From Salinispora oceanensis (GTDB lineage: Bacteria > Actinomycetota > Actinomycetes > Mycobacteriales > Micromonosporaceae): 64,000 bases of DNA. Position numbers and translations under genes: made by a program. Below, in pieces: positions 1 to 8,340 of this stretch (its first letter is position 1; every line of letters starts with the position of its first letter). The stretch lies in contig NZ_KB911579.1 of the NCBI RefSeq assembly GCF_000383575.1, positions 4,425,424 through 4,489,423 of the forward strand, read 5' to 3'. The notes under the pieces are model-generated. The model had not been told where the DNA came from. It saw nothing but the letters and a program-made list of their open reading frames with translations, and ran no database searches.

Positions 1-115
1 CGGCCAACTGCAGCGGCTCGGCCAGGTGCTGGCGCATGTAGTCGATCGCCTGTGCGGCGGCCGCCTTTCGGGCCTGGTCCGCCAGGTAGGGCGAGACGCC
101 GGAGGTTGAATTCAT
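1..115 (-). CDS. AraC-family regulator, N-terminal fragment (cut by window start)
   Basis: Only the first 38 codons are visible, read leftwards from ATG at 115. The peptide runs from MNSTSGVSPYLAD to AIDYMRQHLAEPLQLA. The last stretch resembles the first helix of an AraC/XylS DNA-binding domain, where a typical start is 'I..Y(I/M)..HL.EPL.L..LA'. If so, the helix-turn-helix lies at the N-terminus and an effector domain would follow outside the window. The family call rests on about 16 residues and is an inference. The 180 bp upstream separate it from the SARP gene, which is read in the same direction. Confidence 0.45.
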   Translation of the reverse strand, partial: MNSTSGVSPYLADQARKAAAAQAIDYMRQHLAEPLQLA

Positions 116-297
116 GTGCGCCCCCTGTACGGTTGCTCGGGCACCCATGGAGAATTCTGCTGAGGCCTTCTTGAGACTTTCTTGAAGCCGCCACCACGCA
201 TCCCCTGGTGCGGACGCAGGTAGCGTCATTCTGCTTGCGACCCGTGGCCAGCAGGGGACCGGAACATAACTCGGAAAGATTTACGACCATCCCCGAT

Positions 298-2202
298 TCA
301 GTCGCCGAGGTGGCAGCCGCAGGTGCACCGGGCCGAGGGCGGTTCCCCCGCGCAACCACCCTCCTGGAACAGCTGCCGGGCTAAGGCATGAACCGTGCCG
401 AGCATGTGGTACGTCCGGCCGGCGGGACCGTGCCGAACCTCCAACACCGACTTGTCGACCAGTCCATCCAGTAGCACCCGCACGGTGCGGGGGTCATCGA
501 TCAGCGCCGCACCCGCACCCACGCCGGCACCCGCAGCGGCCGCCAGATCGAAGTCGGCGGGCATCGCCCCGAGCCCGGTAAAACAGCGCAGCTCCGCCGC
601 GTCGAGCAACTCGATGCTGCGGTGCACAGCGGCGTGTAACGACCGATGGTGACTCGGCACCCCTCGCCGCGGCGGCCGGAGCCAATGCAGCGGATCGGCG
701 ACGGCCTCAACCAGGGCGTCCAGCCGCTGCGTCCGCAGACACGCTGCGGCCAGCTCGATGGCGAGGGGGAGGCCGTCCAGGGCCCGGCACACCGTGGTAA
801 CCCGGGGCAGGGTGGACTCGTCCAATCGGAAGCTCGGTCGCACCTGAGTGGCCCGCCGGGCGAACAACTGTTGCGCGGGTGGAGGTGCCGACAACCCTGG
901 TTCCGGATCGATGCGCAATGGCCGGACCGGATACACCGCCTCGTACCGCATCCCGAGTAGCTCGCGCGAGGTCAACAGGACGGTGAGGCCGGGACAGCCC
1001 CGGAGCAGCTCGTCCGCCAGGTCGGCCGTCGCATCGGTGACCAACTCGGCGTTGTCGATCACGAGCAGTAGCCGTCGGTCGTGCAGCTGACGTACCAGGG
1101 GCACGGGTGGTTCCGTCGTGCACCGCGGTGGGGAGGTGACCACGGCGATCACCGCCCGTTCGAGAGCGGGTCCCGTGCGTACGTCCGTCAGGTCGACCAC
1201 CGCCACCCCGTCGGCGTGCCGCTCCCGCTGCTGCTCGGCGACGGCCAGGCCGAGCGCGGACTTGCCCACCCCGGCCGGACCGGTGAGGCTCACCAGGCGA
1301 TACCCGTGGAGCAGGTCGCTAACTGCCGCAAGATCGTTCGATCGTCCGGTCAGCTCGTCGATCAGGGGCGCCGTTCCACGCCACGGTGCGGCGTGCGCCG
1401 GGCTCGGGCGGTGGGTGGACGACGAGGTCAGCTTGGCGTCCAACACCTCGCGGTACGCTGCGGACAGTTCGGACCCCGGGTCCACCCCGAGGTCGAGTCG
1501 AAGCCGCTCGCGGACCTCGGCGTACCGCTCGATGGCCCGAGCCCGCTGGCCGATTCGGGCCAGGGTCTGCAACAGTCGGGCCTGCACCCGCTCGTTGAGT
1601 GGCTCGGTCAGGGCGAGTTGTTCGGCAACGGGCAGGACTGCCTCCGGTCGGTCCAGCTCCAGCCCGAGGCCGACATAGTTGAGCGCCGAGGCCAGGAACT
1701 CCTGCCGCAGCGGACGGATGTCGTCCTGCTCGACCAGGAGCGCGGCCAGCTCGCTGACCTGGGGATCTCGCCACCGGCCAAGGCTCTCGCCGTAGCGGGC
1801 GAAGGCGTCGGTCGGCTGGCCGTGCTCCCGGAGTACTGCGGCCTCCCGGACTTCGGCACGAAACGCGTGCAGGTCGAGTTGCCCGATACCGACCGCCAGC
1901 CGGTATCCGCCGGGTACCGACGCGATGACGTTGGTTCGTCGATGGCGCGGTGTGTCCGGCTCCAGCACCTGGCGCAGTCGGGCGACATAGGTGTGTACGA
2001 GGTTGGCGGCCCGGGCCGGTGACTGTCCCGCCCAGAGCGCGGCGATCACCTCATCGAGTGGTACGTGTCGTCCGGCCCGGAGCGCCAGCAGGGCGAGAAT
2101 TGCTCGTTGTTTCGGGGGGCCCAGGTCGATCTCGCTACCGCGGATCGTCGCTTGGATGGGACCGAGGATCTGAATATAGGGTTCGATCTCGATCCGGTTC
2201 AT
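298..2202 (-). CDS. SARP/AfsR-type transcriptional regulator with BTAD and NB-ARC domains
   Basis: A 634-residue regulator. Residues about 10-100 form an OmpR-like winged helix (starting IQILGPIQAT, with PPKQRAILALLAL). Residues about 110-255 form the bacterial transcriptional activation domain (LDLHAFRAEV through LRLDLGVDPGSEL). From about 300 there is a P-loop NTPase (Walker A GPAGVGKS, Walker B-like LLLVIDNAE, then a GLPLAIELAA motif) of the NB-ARC/STAND class. It is shorter than full AfsR, with no TPR tail. SARPs bind direct repeats and switch on secondary-metabolite genes; no biosynthetic cluster is visible here, so the target is unknown. The start is ATG 2202 with GGGGGA 4 nt upstream. 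A TAAAAT box at 2245-2250 (minus strand) is a plausible -10. Confidence 0.9.
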   Translation of the reverse strand: MNRIEIEPYIQILGPIQATIRGSEIDLGPPKQRAILALLALRAGRHVPLDEVIAALWAGQSPARAANLVHTYVARLRQVLEPDTPRHRRTNVIASVPGGYRLAVGIGQLDLHAFRAEVREAAVLREHGQPTDAFARYGESLGRWRDPQVSELAALLVEQDDIRPLRQEFLASALNYVGLGLELDRPEAVLPVAEQLALTEPLNERVQARLLQTLARIGQRARAIERYAEVRERLRLDLGVDPGSELSAAYREVLDAKLTSSSTHRPSPAHAAPWRGTAPLIDELTGRSNDLAAVSDLLHGYRLVSLTGPAGVGKSALGLAVAEQQRERHADGVAVVDLTDVRTGPALERAVIAVVTSPPRCTTEPPVPLVRQLHDRRLLLVIDNAELVTDATADLADELLRGCPGLTVLLTSRELLGMRYEAVYPVRPLRIDPEPGLSAPPPAQQLFARRATQVRPSFRLDESTLPRVTTVCRALDGLPLAIELAAACLRTQRLDALVEAVADPLHWLRPPRRGVPSHHRSLHAAVHRSIELLDAAELRCFTGLGAMPADFDLAAAAGAGVGAGAALIDDPRTVRVLLDGLVDKSVLEVRHGPAGRTYHMLGTVHALARQLFQEGGCAGEPPSARCTCGCHLGD

Positions 2203-2398
2203 GTTTCCCCCAAGCTGTCGTGCCGCCGCGCTCGGTTCGTAGCTATTTTAAGTTAGGTTTCCGGGCGTCTGAAGTGGCTATTCGGCTGCCTGGGGTGGTA
2301 GGTGCTCGGGCCGCGCCTGCCCATCTTCGCTTTTGGCTGCTCTGGCGTGATCGATTTTGGATTGGTGTCGGTCGCTTGGCGGAGCATTTCGATGTTCT

Positions 2399-3322
2399 TC
2401 AGGATGGGGAATCCACGAGGAGGACGATCTTTCCCCGCCCGTGCCCGGTCCCGATCGAGCGGTGTGCCTCGGCGGCCTGCGCGAGTGGGAGCGCCTGTCG
2501 AATGTGCAGTTTGAGCTTGCCCTGTGCGTGGAGCTCGGCCAGCTCGGCGAGCTGGGCGTTGGACCGTTTCGTTGTGACGGTCGGAACTCCGAGTTCGGCG
2601 GCGAGTTCGTCGGAGACCATGGTGCGGACCCGGTTCTTGTCCTGGACCAGTTCTATCGAGGCGCGCAGCGCGTCGTCGCCGGCGATGTCCAGGGCGGCGT
2701 CCACCCCGTCGGGTGCCAGGGCGCGTACCCGCTCGACCAATCCAGCGCCGTAGGTCACCGGGGCTACGCCCATCGACCGCAGGTAGTCGTGGTTGGCCTC
2801 GCTCGCCGTGCCGATGACGGTGCTCGCTCCCCAGGCCTGGGCCAGCTGGGCGGCGAAGGTGCCCAGGGCGCCCGCCGCGGCGTGGATCAGGACCGTGTCG
2901 CCGGGCCCGACCTTCATCTGGCGCAGGCACATGTGCGCACCGAGGCCGTTGGCGGAGAAGCCGCCCGCGATGTCCCAGGGCATGCTCGTCGGTTTGACCG
3001 TTACCTGCTCGGGGGAGACCACCACGTACTCGGCGTAGGCGCCCAGCGTGCAGTAGCCGAGCACGTTGTCCCCCACCGAGTGTCCGGTGACACCTTCGCC
3101 AACCTGGTCCACGACGCCCGCGTACTCGTTACCGGGTACGACCGGGAAGGAGTTGTCGACCGTCGGCGGTGCCCATCCCTTCCGGATGGCGGTGTCGAAG
3201 TGGTTGACCCCGGCCGACCGCACGCGCACACGCAGTTGGCCGGGGCCGGCCTCAGGAGTGGTGATCTCGGTCAGCGTCAGAACCTCCGGTCCACCGAAGG
3301 ATGTCAAGGCGGCAGCTTTCAT
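2399..3322 (-). CDS. NADP-dependent oxidoreductase, quinone-reductase-like MDR family
   Basis: A 307-residue cytosolic enzyme of the medium-chain dehydrogenase/reductase superfamily. The N-terminal GroES-like part starts MKAAALTSFGGPEVLTLTE and includes PGNEYAGVV. The Rossmann part carries LIHAAAGALGTFAAQLAQAWG, the AxGxxG-type nucleotide site of zeta-crystallin/quinone oxidoreductases. The zinc-ligand cysteines of alcohol dehydrogenases are absent, so a zinc-free NADPH:quinone/enone reductase is likely. The C-terminal 'GHGRGKIVLLV' is typical of the family. It lies downstream of the SARP gene in transcription-independent order and is transcribed away from the DinB-like gene. The substrate cannot be deduced. 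Confidence 0.88.
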   Translation of the reverse strand: MKAAALTSFGGPEVLTLTEITTPEAGPGQLRVRVRSAGVNHFDTAIRKGWAPPTVDNSFPVVPGNEYAGVVDQVGEGVTGHSVGDNVLGYCTLGAYAEYVVVSPEQVTVKPTSMPWDIAGGFSANGLGAHMCLRQMKVGPGDTVLIHAAAGALGTFAAQLAQAWGASTVIGTASEANHDYLRSMGVAPVTYGAGLVERVRALAPDGVDAALDIAGDDALRASIELVQDKNRVRTMVSDELAAELGVPTVTTKRSNAQLAELAELHAQGKLKLHIRQALPLAQAAEAHRSIGTGHGRGKIVLLVDSPS

Positions 3323-3557
3323 GAGGGTCTCTTCTCACTTCCCTTGTCCTGGATCTGGGGCTTCGACGCGGAGTGACACCGGGTGCTCGGGCCCGGGGGT
3401 GCCCCGGTGGCCCCGGCAGCGGAGGGAAGTATCAAACCTCAAGTCCACTACAGGTCAAGGCTGACGCTGGCGATTCAGGTAGCAACGGAGAGATACGTGA
3501 ATTCTATGCATTTAACCTTATTGCTGCCGGTGTTGGCCCGCTGACAGACTGGCGGGC

Positions 3558-4145
3558 ATGGCTGACATGCGTGATCCGAAGGGCGTGCTGCATCACTACC
3601 TGCAGGCGACTCGTGACGACCTGATCTGGAAGCTCGACGGGCTGGGCGAACGCGAGGCGAGATGGCCGCGTACGTCAACCGGCAACAACCTGCTGGGAAT
3701 CCTCAAACACTGCCTCAACGTCGAAGCTGGCTACTTTGGTCCTACCTTCGGGCGTGAGTTCCCCACGCCGGAGGAACTGGTTTCAGTGGAGGCGCATGAG
3801 AAGGATTCACAGGCGGACTGGTATGCGGAGGTAGACGAGACGAAGGATGGGCTGATCGAGCTGTATCGGCGGGTCGCCGCCTTCGCGGATGAGACGATCG
3901 AGCAGCTTCCACTCGATGCCCCCGGGCGGGTGAGCTGGTGGCGACCAGGCCGGCAGGAGGTAACCCTGCAACGAATCATCGTTCACGTCACCTGTGACCT
4001 GACCCGGCACGTGGGCCAGGCTGACATCCTGCGCGAGCAGCACGACGGAGCGATCGGTTGGCATGCGGGCAACAGCAGCGTTCCCGACTACGACTGGTCG
4101 GGCTATGTCGTGCGGCTGACCGACCTCGCCCAGCGGTTCGGATAA
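3558..4145 (+). CDS. DinB-like / DUF664 four-helix protein
   Basis: A 195-residue protein of the DinB/YfiT superfamily, DUF664 type. These are small four-helix bundles that bind a metal through scattered histidines; actinobacterial members include thiol-dependent (mycothiol/bacillithiol) S-transferases. The N-terminal part (HHYLQATRDDLIWKLDGLGE) and NNLLGILKHCLNVEAGYFG give the first potential metal histidine. HVTCDLTRHVGQADILRE near residue 150 carries the C-terminal histidines. The start is ATG 3558; an in-frame ATG at 3567 is an alternative. It stands alone, divergent from the oxidoreductase. The exact reaction is unknown. Confidence 0.8.
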   Translation: MADMRDPKGVLHHYLQATRDDLIWKLDGLGEREARWPRTSTGNNLLGILKHCLNVEAGYFGPTFGREFPTPEELVSVEAHEKDSQADWYAEVDETKDGLIELYRRVAAFADETIEQLPLDAPGRVSWWRPGRQEVTLQRIIVHVTCDLTRHVGQADILREQHDGAIGWHAGNSSVPDYDWSGYVVRLTDLAQRFG

Positions 4146-4248
4146 CGCACGGTCCGCGCGACCACGTGCGTGGCGCGCGGGTTCGCCTTCCTGAGGACCT
4201 GTGCCGCGACCGCAGCCATCTCCCACCCACTGGGCTACGATCTTCGGG

Positions 4249-4498
4249 CGAGGCGTTGATGGGGACGAGTACCTCCGTACGCAGCCGTTAGCGACCCGGG
4301 GATGGTGGAAGCCCGGGGGTCTGCACGGCGGGAAGATCACCCCGGAGTCGTCGGAAGAAAGGCCGCGCGGCCGAGTAGAACCGACCGCACCCTGAAGTGA
4401 GCGGGCCGTACGCGGCCAAGGAGGGTGGTACCGCGGGACCTCGGGGTCTCGTCCCTCCGCCGGAGCTTGCCATCCGTGTTCCGTCGGAGGAGATGTGC
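4249..4498 (+). promoter_or_regulatory. Isoleucine T-box leader of ileS, translational type
   Basis: The leader contains the usual T-box blocks in order. GATGGGGACGAGTA (from 4258) and GGTGGAAGC (from 4304) belong to Stem I. The specifier loop is GGAAG-ATC-A (4331-4339), with AUC, an isoleucine codon, at 4336-4338 followed by the usual purine. The T-box AGGGTGGTACCGCGG lies near 4421-4435. TCCCTCCGCCGG after the T-box can pair with the Shine-Dalgarno region CGGAGGAG (4485-4492), so uncharged tRNA-Ile would free the ribosome site rather than stop termination. TACGAT at 4236-4241 is a possible -10 box. Confidence 0.92.
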
Positions 4499-7400
4499 GT
4501 GTACCACAACGTTCCCACCCAGATCGACCTGCCCACCCTGGACCATGAGGTCCTGCGCTTCTGGCGGGAGAGTGACGTCTTCGCCCGGAGCCTGAAGCAG
4601 TCGCAGGGCCGCCCGGAGTGGGTGTTCTACGAGGGGCCGCCGACCGCCAACGGTATGCCCGGTGCCCACCACATCGAGGCGCGGGTCTTCAAGGACGTCT
4701 TCCCCCGCTATCGGACGATGAAGGGCTTCCACGTCAACCGCAAGGCGGGCTGGGACTGCCACGGACTCCCGGTCGAGCTGGCCGTCGAGCGAGAGCTGGG
4801 CTTCTCCGGCAAGCAGGACATCGAGGCCTTCGGCGTCGCCGAGTTCAACGCCCGTTGTCGGGAGTCGGTCACCCGGCACACCGACGCTTTCACGGAACTC
4901 ACCGAGCGGATGGGCTACTGGGTCGACCTGGCCGACGCCTACCGGACGATGGATCCGGCGTACGTCGAGTCGGTCTGGTGGTCACTCAAACAGATCTTCG
5001 ACCGGGGCCTGCTGGTGGAGGATTTCCGGGTCGCGCCGTGGTGCCCACGGGACGAGACCGGGCTGTCCGACCATGAGGTGGGCCAGGGGTACGAAACGGT
5101 GGTCGACCCGTCGGTACTCGTCCGCTTCCCGTTGACCACCGGCCCGCTGGCCGGCCGCGCGGCGCTGTTGGTCTGGACCACGACTCCGTGGACGCTGCCG
5201 GCGAACGTCGCGGTTGCGGTGCACCCTGACGTCCGGTACGTGGTGGTGACCGACGGTGAGGAGCAGCTCGTCGTCGCCGAGCCGCTCCTCGCGTCGGCAC
5301 TCGGCGACGGGTGGGACCTCACCGGGGAGTCGTTCCGCGGCAAGGAACTGGAACGATGGACCTATCGCCCGCCGTTCGCGCTGGTTGACGTCGAGGGCGC
5401 GCACATCGTGGTGCTGGCGTCGTTCGTGACCACGGAGAGTGGCACCGGACTGGTGCACCAGGCGCCGGCTTTCGGCGCCGACGACCTGGCCACCAGCCGC
5501 GCGTACGGCCTGCCGATGGTCAACCCGGTCCGGTCCGACGGTCGCTTCGACCTGGACCTGCCGCTCGTCGGCGGGGTCTTCTTCAAGGCGGCGGACCGGC
5601 CACTGATCGAGGATCTCGCGGCCCGAGGTCTGCTGTTCCGTGAGTTCCCGTACGAGCACAGCTACCCACACTGCTGGCGTTGTCACACGGCGTTGATCTA
5701 CTACGCCCAGCCGTCCTGGTACATCCGCACCACGGCCGTTCGGGACGCCTTGTTGCGGGAGAACGAACGGACCACCTGGCATCCGGCGACCGTGAAGCAC
5801 GGCCGGTACGGCGACTGGCTGGCCAACAACGTCGACTGGGCGCTCTCCCGGCGGCGCTACTGGGGTACTCCGTTGCCGATCTGGCGGTGTCCCGAGGGGC
5901 ATCTGACCTGCGTGGGCTCGTTGGCCGAGCTGAGCGAGTTGACCGGAACCGACCACAGCGAGCTTGACCCGCACCGACCTTTCGTGGACGAGGTGACCCT
6001 CGCCTGCGGGTGCGGCGCGACGGCTCGGCGAGTCGAAGAGGTTATTGACGCCTGGTACGACTCGGGCGCTATGCCGTTCGCACAGTTCGGGTACCCGAAC
6101 CGCGGCGCGGACGAGTTCGCCGCACAGTACCCGGCGCAGTTCATCTCGGAGGCCATCGACCAGACCCGCGGTTGGTTCTACACCCTGATGACGGTGGGCA
6201 CGCTGGTATTCGACCAGTCGCCGTACGAGACGGTGGTCTGCCTCGGGCACATCCTGGCCGAGGACGGGCGAAAGATGTCCAAGCACCTCGGCAACACCCT
6301 GGAGCCGATCCCGCTGCTGGACCGGCACGGCGCCGACGCCGTCCGATGGTTCATGGCCGCGGTCGGTTCTCCCTGGTCAGCTCGTCGGATCGGGCACACC
6401 GCGCTCCAGGAGGTGGTCCGCAAGGTACTGCTCACCTACTGGAACACCGTCGCCTTCCAGGCCCGGTACGGCCGTACCGCGGGTTGGTCACCGTCACCCG
6501 CCGACCCGTCCCCCGCCGACCGGCCCGTGCTGGACCGGTGGCTCCTCTCCGAGCTGCACCTTCTGGTGGGGCGGGTTGACGCGGCTCTGGCCGACTTCGA
6601 CACGCACCAGGCGGGTCGACTGCTGTCGGCGTTCATCGACGAGTTGTCCAACTGGTACGTACGGCGCAGCCGGCGGCGGTTCTGGCAGGGCGAGCGGGCG
6701 GCCCTGGCGACCCTGCACGAGACGCTCTCCACTCTCACGCTCCTGATTGCGCCGATCACCCCGTTCATCGCCGAGCGGGTCTGGCAGGATCTGGTGGCAC
6801 CGGTCACCCCGGACGCCGCACCCTCGGTGCACCTGGCCGCCTACCCGGTGGCAGACCCGGCGCTGGTGGACCGGGGGCTGTCCGAACAGATGGCCCTGGC
6901 CCGGCGCTTGGTGGAGCTGGGGCGCACCGCGCGGGCTGAGTCGGGGATGAAGGTCCGCCAACCGCTGTCCCGAGCTCTCGCCTCCGGTCCCGGCTTCGCC
7001 ACGCTCCCGCCCGAGCTCCTCGCCCAAGTCGCAGCGGAGCTGAACGTGGGCTCGGTTGCCGCGCTCGGTGCCGGCGGGGACTCGCTGGTGGACACCACGG
7101 CGAAGGCGAACTTCCGTGCTCTGGGACGGCGGCTTGGTAAGGCGGTCCAGCAGGTGGCCGCGGCCATCGCCGCAACCGACCCGGCGGCACTTCGCGACGC
7201 CCTCCGCGAGAGCGGAACGGCCACGATCTCCGTGGCCGGTGAGCCGGTGCTGCTCCAGCCGGACGATGTCGTCTTCACCGAGACTCCCCGTACGGGTTGG
7301 GCGGTGGCCAGTGAGGCAGGAGCGACCGTCGCCCTGGACCTGGATCTCACCCCCGAGTTGCGTCGTGCCGGGCTGGCCCGGGATGCGATCCGACTGGTTC

Positions 7401-7621
7401 AGGAGGCCCGTAAGAACAGTGGCCTTGAGGTCACCGACCGGATCAAGTTGCGCTACCAGCCCCACCGGGAGGAAACCGCCCGGGCTCTTGCGGAGCACCG
7501 GGCCTTCGTCGCCGACGAGGTACTTGCGACCGACTGTGCCGAGGGCACGCCTACCTGGCCGGACGCGGAGCCGTGCACCGACGAGTCGCTCGGCCTGACC
7601 TTTTGGCTCCGTCTGGCCTGA
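4499..7621 (+). CDS. ileS: Isoleucyl-tRNA synthetase, type 2 (eukaryote-like)
   Basis: A class I synthetase of 1040 residues that charges tRNA-Ile in the cytosol. The HIGH signature is in the form GAHH (PTANGMPGAHHIEARV), and the KMSKH motif follows DGRKM. WDCHGLPVE, the editing domain and a tRNA-binding C-terminal half are present. The GxHH signature marks IleRS type 2, the class known for low mupirocin sensitivity. I place the start at GTG 4499: GGAGG at 4486-4490 is 8 nt upstream, whereas the in-frame ATG at 4493 is only 2 nt away and a GTG at 4397 lies inside the T-box. Regulation is by the T-box leader. A strong hairpin follows the stop. Confidence 0.96.
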   Translation: MYHNVPTQIDLPTLDHEVLRFWRESDVFARSLKQSQGRPEWVFYEGPPTANGMPGAHHIEARVFKDVFPRYRTMKGFHVNRKAGWDCHGLPVELAVERELGFSGKQDIEAFGVAEFNARCRESVTRHTDAFTELTERMGYWVDLADAYRTMDPAYVESVWWSLKQIFDRGLLVEDFRVAPWCPRDETGLSDHEVGQGYETVVDPSVLVRFPLTTGPLAGRAALLVWTTTPWTLPANVAVAVHPDVRYVVVTDGEEQLVVAEPLLASALGDGWDLTGESFRGKELERWTYRPPFALVDVEGAHIVVLASFVTTESGTGLVHQAPAFGADDLATSRAYGLPMVNPVRSDGRFDLDLPLVGGVFFKAADRPLIEDLAARGLLFREFPYEHSYPHCWRCHTALIYYAQPSWYIRTTAVRDALLRENERTTWHPATVKHGRYGDWLANNVDWALSRRRYWGTPLPIWRCPEGHLTCVGSLAELSELTGTDHSELDPHRPFVDEVTLACGCGATARRVEEVIDAWYDSGAMPFAQFGYPNRGADEFAAQYPAQFISEAIDQTRGWFYTLMTVGTLVFDQSPYETVVCLGHILAEDGRKMSKHLGNTLEPIPLLDRHGADAVRWFMAAVGSPWSARRIGHTALQEVVRKVLLTYWNTVAFQARYGRTAGWSPSPADPSPADRPVLDRWLLSELHLLVGRVDAALADFDTHQAGRLLSAFIDELSNWYVRRSRRRFWQGERAALATLHETLSTLTLLIAPITPFIAERVWQDLVAPVTPDAAPSVHLAAYPVADPALVDRGLSEQMALARRLVELGRTARAESGMKVRQPLSRALASGPGFATLPPELLAQVAAELNVGSVAALGAGGDSLVDTTAKANFRALGRRLGKAVQQVAAAIAATDPAALRDALRESGTATISVAGEPVLLQPDDVVFTETPRTGWAVASEAGATVALDLDLTPELRRAGLARDAIRLVQEARKNSGLEVTDRIKLRYQPHREETARALAEHRAFVADEVLATDCAEGTPTWPDAEPCTDESLGLTFWLRLA

Positions 7622-7631
7622 GATGTTGGTA

Positions 7632-7680
7632 CCGGGCCAGGAAGGCGCCTGGGATGAGGGGGTCCGCCTTCCTGGCCCGG
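7632..7680 (+). terminator. Hairpin terminator after ileS
   Basis: Perfect 16-bp inverted repeat (7632-7647 with 7665-7680) around a 17-nt loop, 10 nt after the ileS stop. There is no U-tract, as is common in actinomycetes. Confidence 0.75.
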
Positions 7681-7757
7681 GGTCATCCGGGCGATGGCGC
7701 GTGGCGACGCCCCGGTCGGCTGCTTCTCCGACCGCTGACCGTGCGGTTGCTGCGCGG

Positions 7758-8138
7758 TCAGCGGTCGGTGGGTTCCTTGTCGAGGAAGCCGTACACCGCG
7801 GAGAGTCGTCCGTCGTCGTCGGCCTTGACCACGTCGAAGCCCACGACGACCGGCTCGGCTGCCCCGGCCGTCCCGGCGGGGACGAGGTGCCAGGTGAAGC
7901 GGGCGATGTCGTGGTGGGCATCGACCGGCCCGGCGAGGGTGAAGGTCATGCCCGGGGTCTGCTCCCGGACGGCACCAATAAACGCGTTGATCGCCTCGTG
8001 TCCACTGACATCTGTCTTTGGGTCGGTATAGGTCGCATTATCGGCGCAGATGTTGCGCACCTTTTCGGCCCGGCGCGTAGTGTCCGTCTCGTTCCACATG
8101 TCGAGATATTCGTCAATGACGGTGGTGAGGTCGTTCAT
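7758..8138 (-). CDS. NTF2-like / SnoaL-fold protein
   Basis: A 126-residue single-domain protein with the alpha+beta cone of nuclear transport factor 2-like proteins. The N-terminal helix is TTVIDEYLDMWNETD; CADNATYTDPKTDVSGHEAINAFI and the later strands FTLAGPVDAHHDIARFTW and VGFDVVKADDDGRLSAVYGFLD follow the SnoaL-like pattern. Members range from polyketide cyclases and isomerases to proteins of unknown role, and nothing here fixes a substrate. It is a separate unit: the strong hairpin at 8263-8307 lies between it and the acyltransferase gene upstream. Confidence 0.8.
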   Translation of the reverse strand: MNDLTTVIDEYLDMWNETDTTRRAEKVRNICADNATYTDPKTDVSGHEAINAFIGAVREQTPGMTFTLAGPVDAHHDIARFTWHLVPAGTAGAAEPVVVGFDVVKADDDGRLSAVYGFLDKEPTDR

Positions 8139-8262
8139 GACTGCGACTCCTCCTGTTCCGAATCACACGGTGTTCCCCGTGCCCCCTGGAGATTCGCAGC
8201 TGTGGCGGCGGAGCGTCCATTCTGTGCCAGGTAATGCCTTGCTGCCGGTGACCTTGGTGTTC

Positions 8263-8307
8263 TCGGTGCGGACCTGCCGGCGGGAACCGCCGGCAGGTCC
8301 GCACCGA
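8263..8307 (-). terminator. Hairpin terminator after the carnitine acyltransferase gene
   Basis: 19-bp perfect stem (8263-8281 with 8289-8307), 7-nt loop, 34 nt beyond the acyltransferase stop. It closes the oxygenase-acyltransferase operon. Confidence 0.75.
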
Positions 8308-8340
8308 ACCCCTGGTTCAGGTGTGGACGTACCCGGTCGG

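Noticed and set aside
1081..2022. Long plus-strand frame of 313 codons across the SARP gene
   Set aside because: It is the antisense of a well-supported regulator with known domains; its protein has no domain features.
4397..4498. Upstream GTG start of ileS inside the T-box
   Set aside because: It would translate through the antisequestrator RNA; GTG 4499 has the correct ribosome-site distance.
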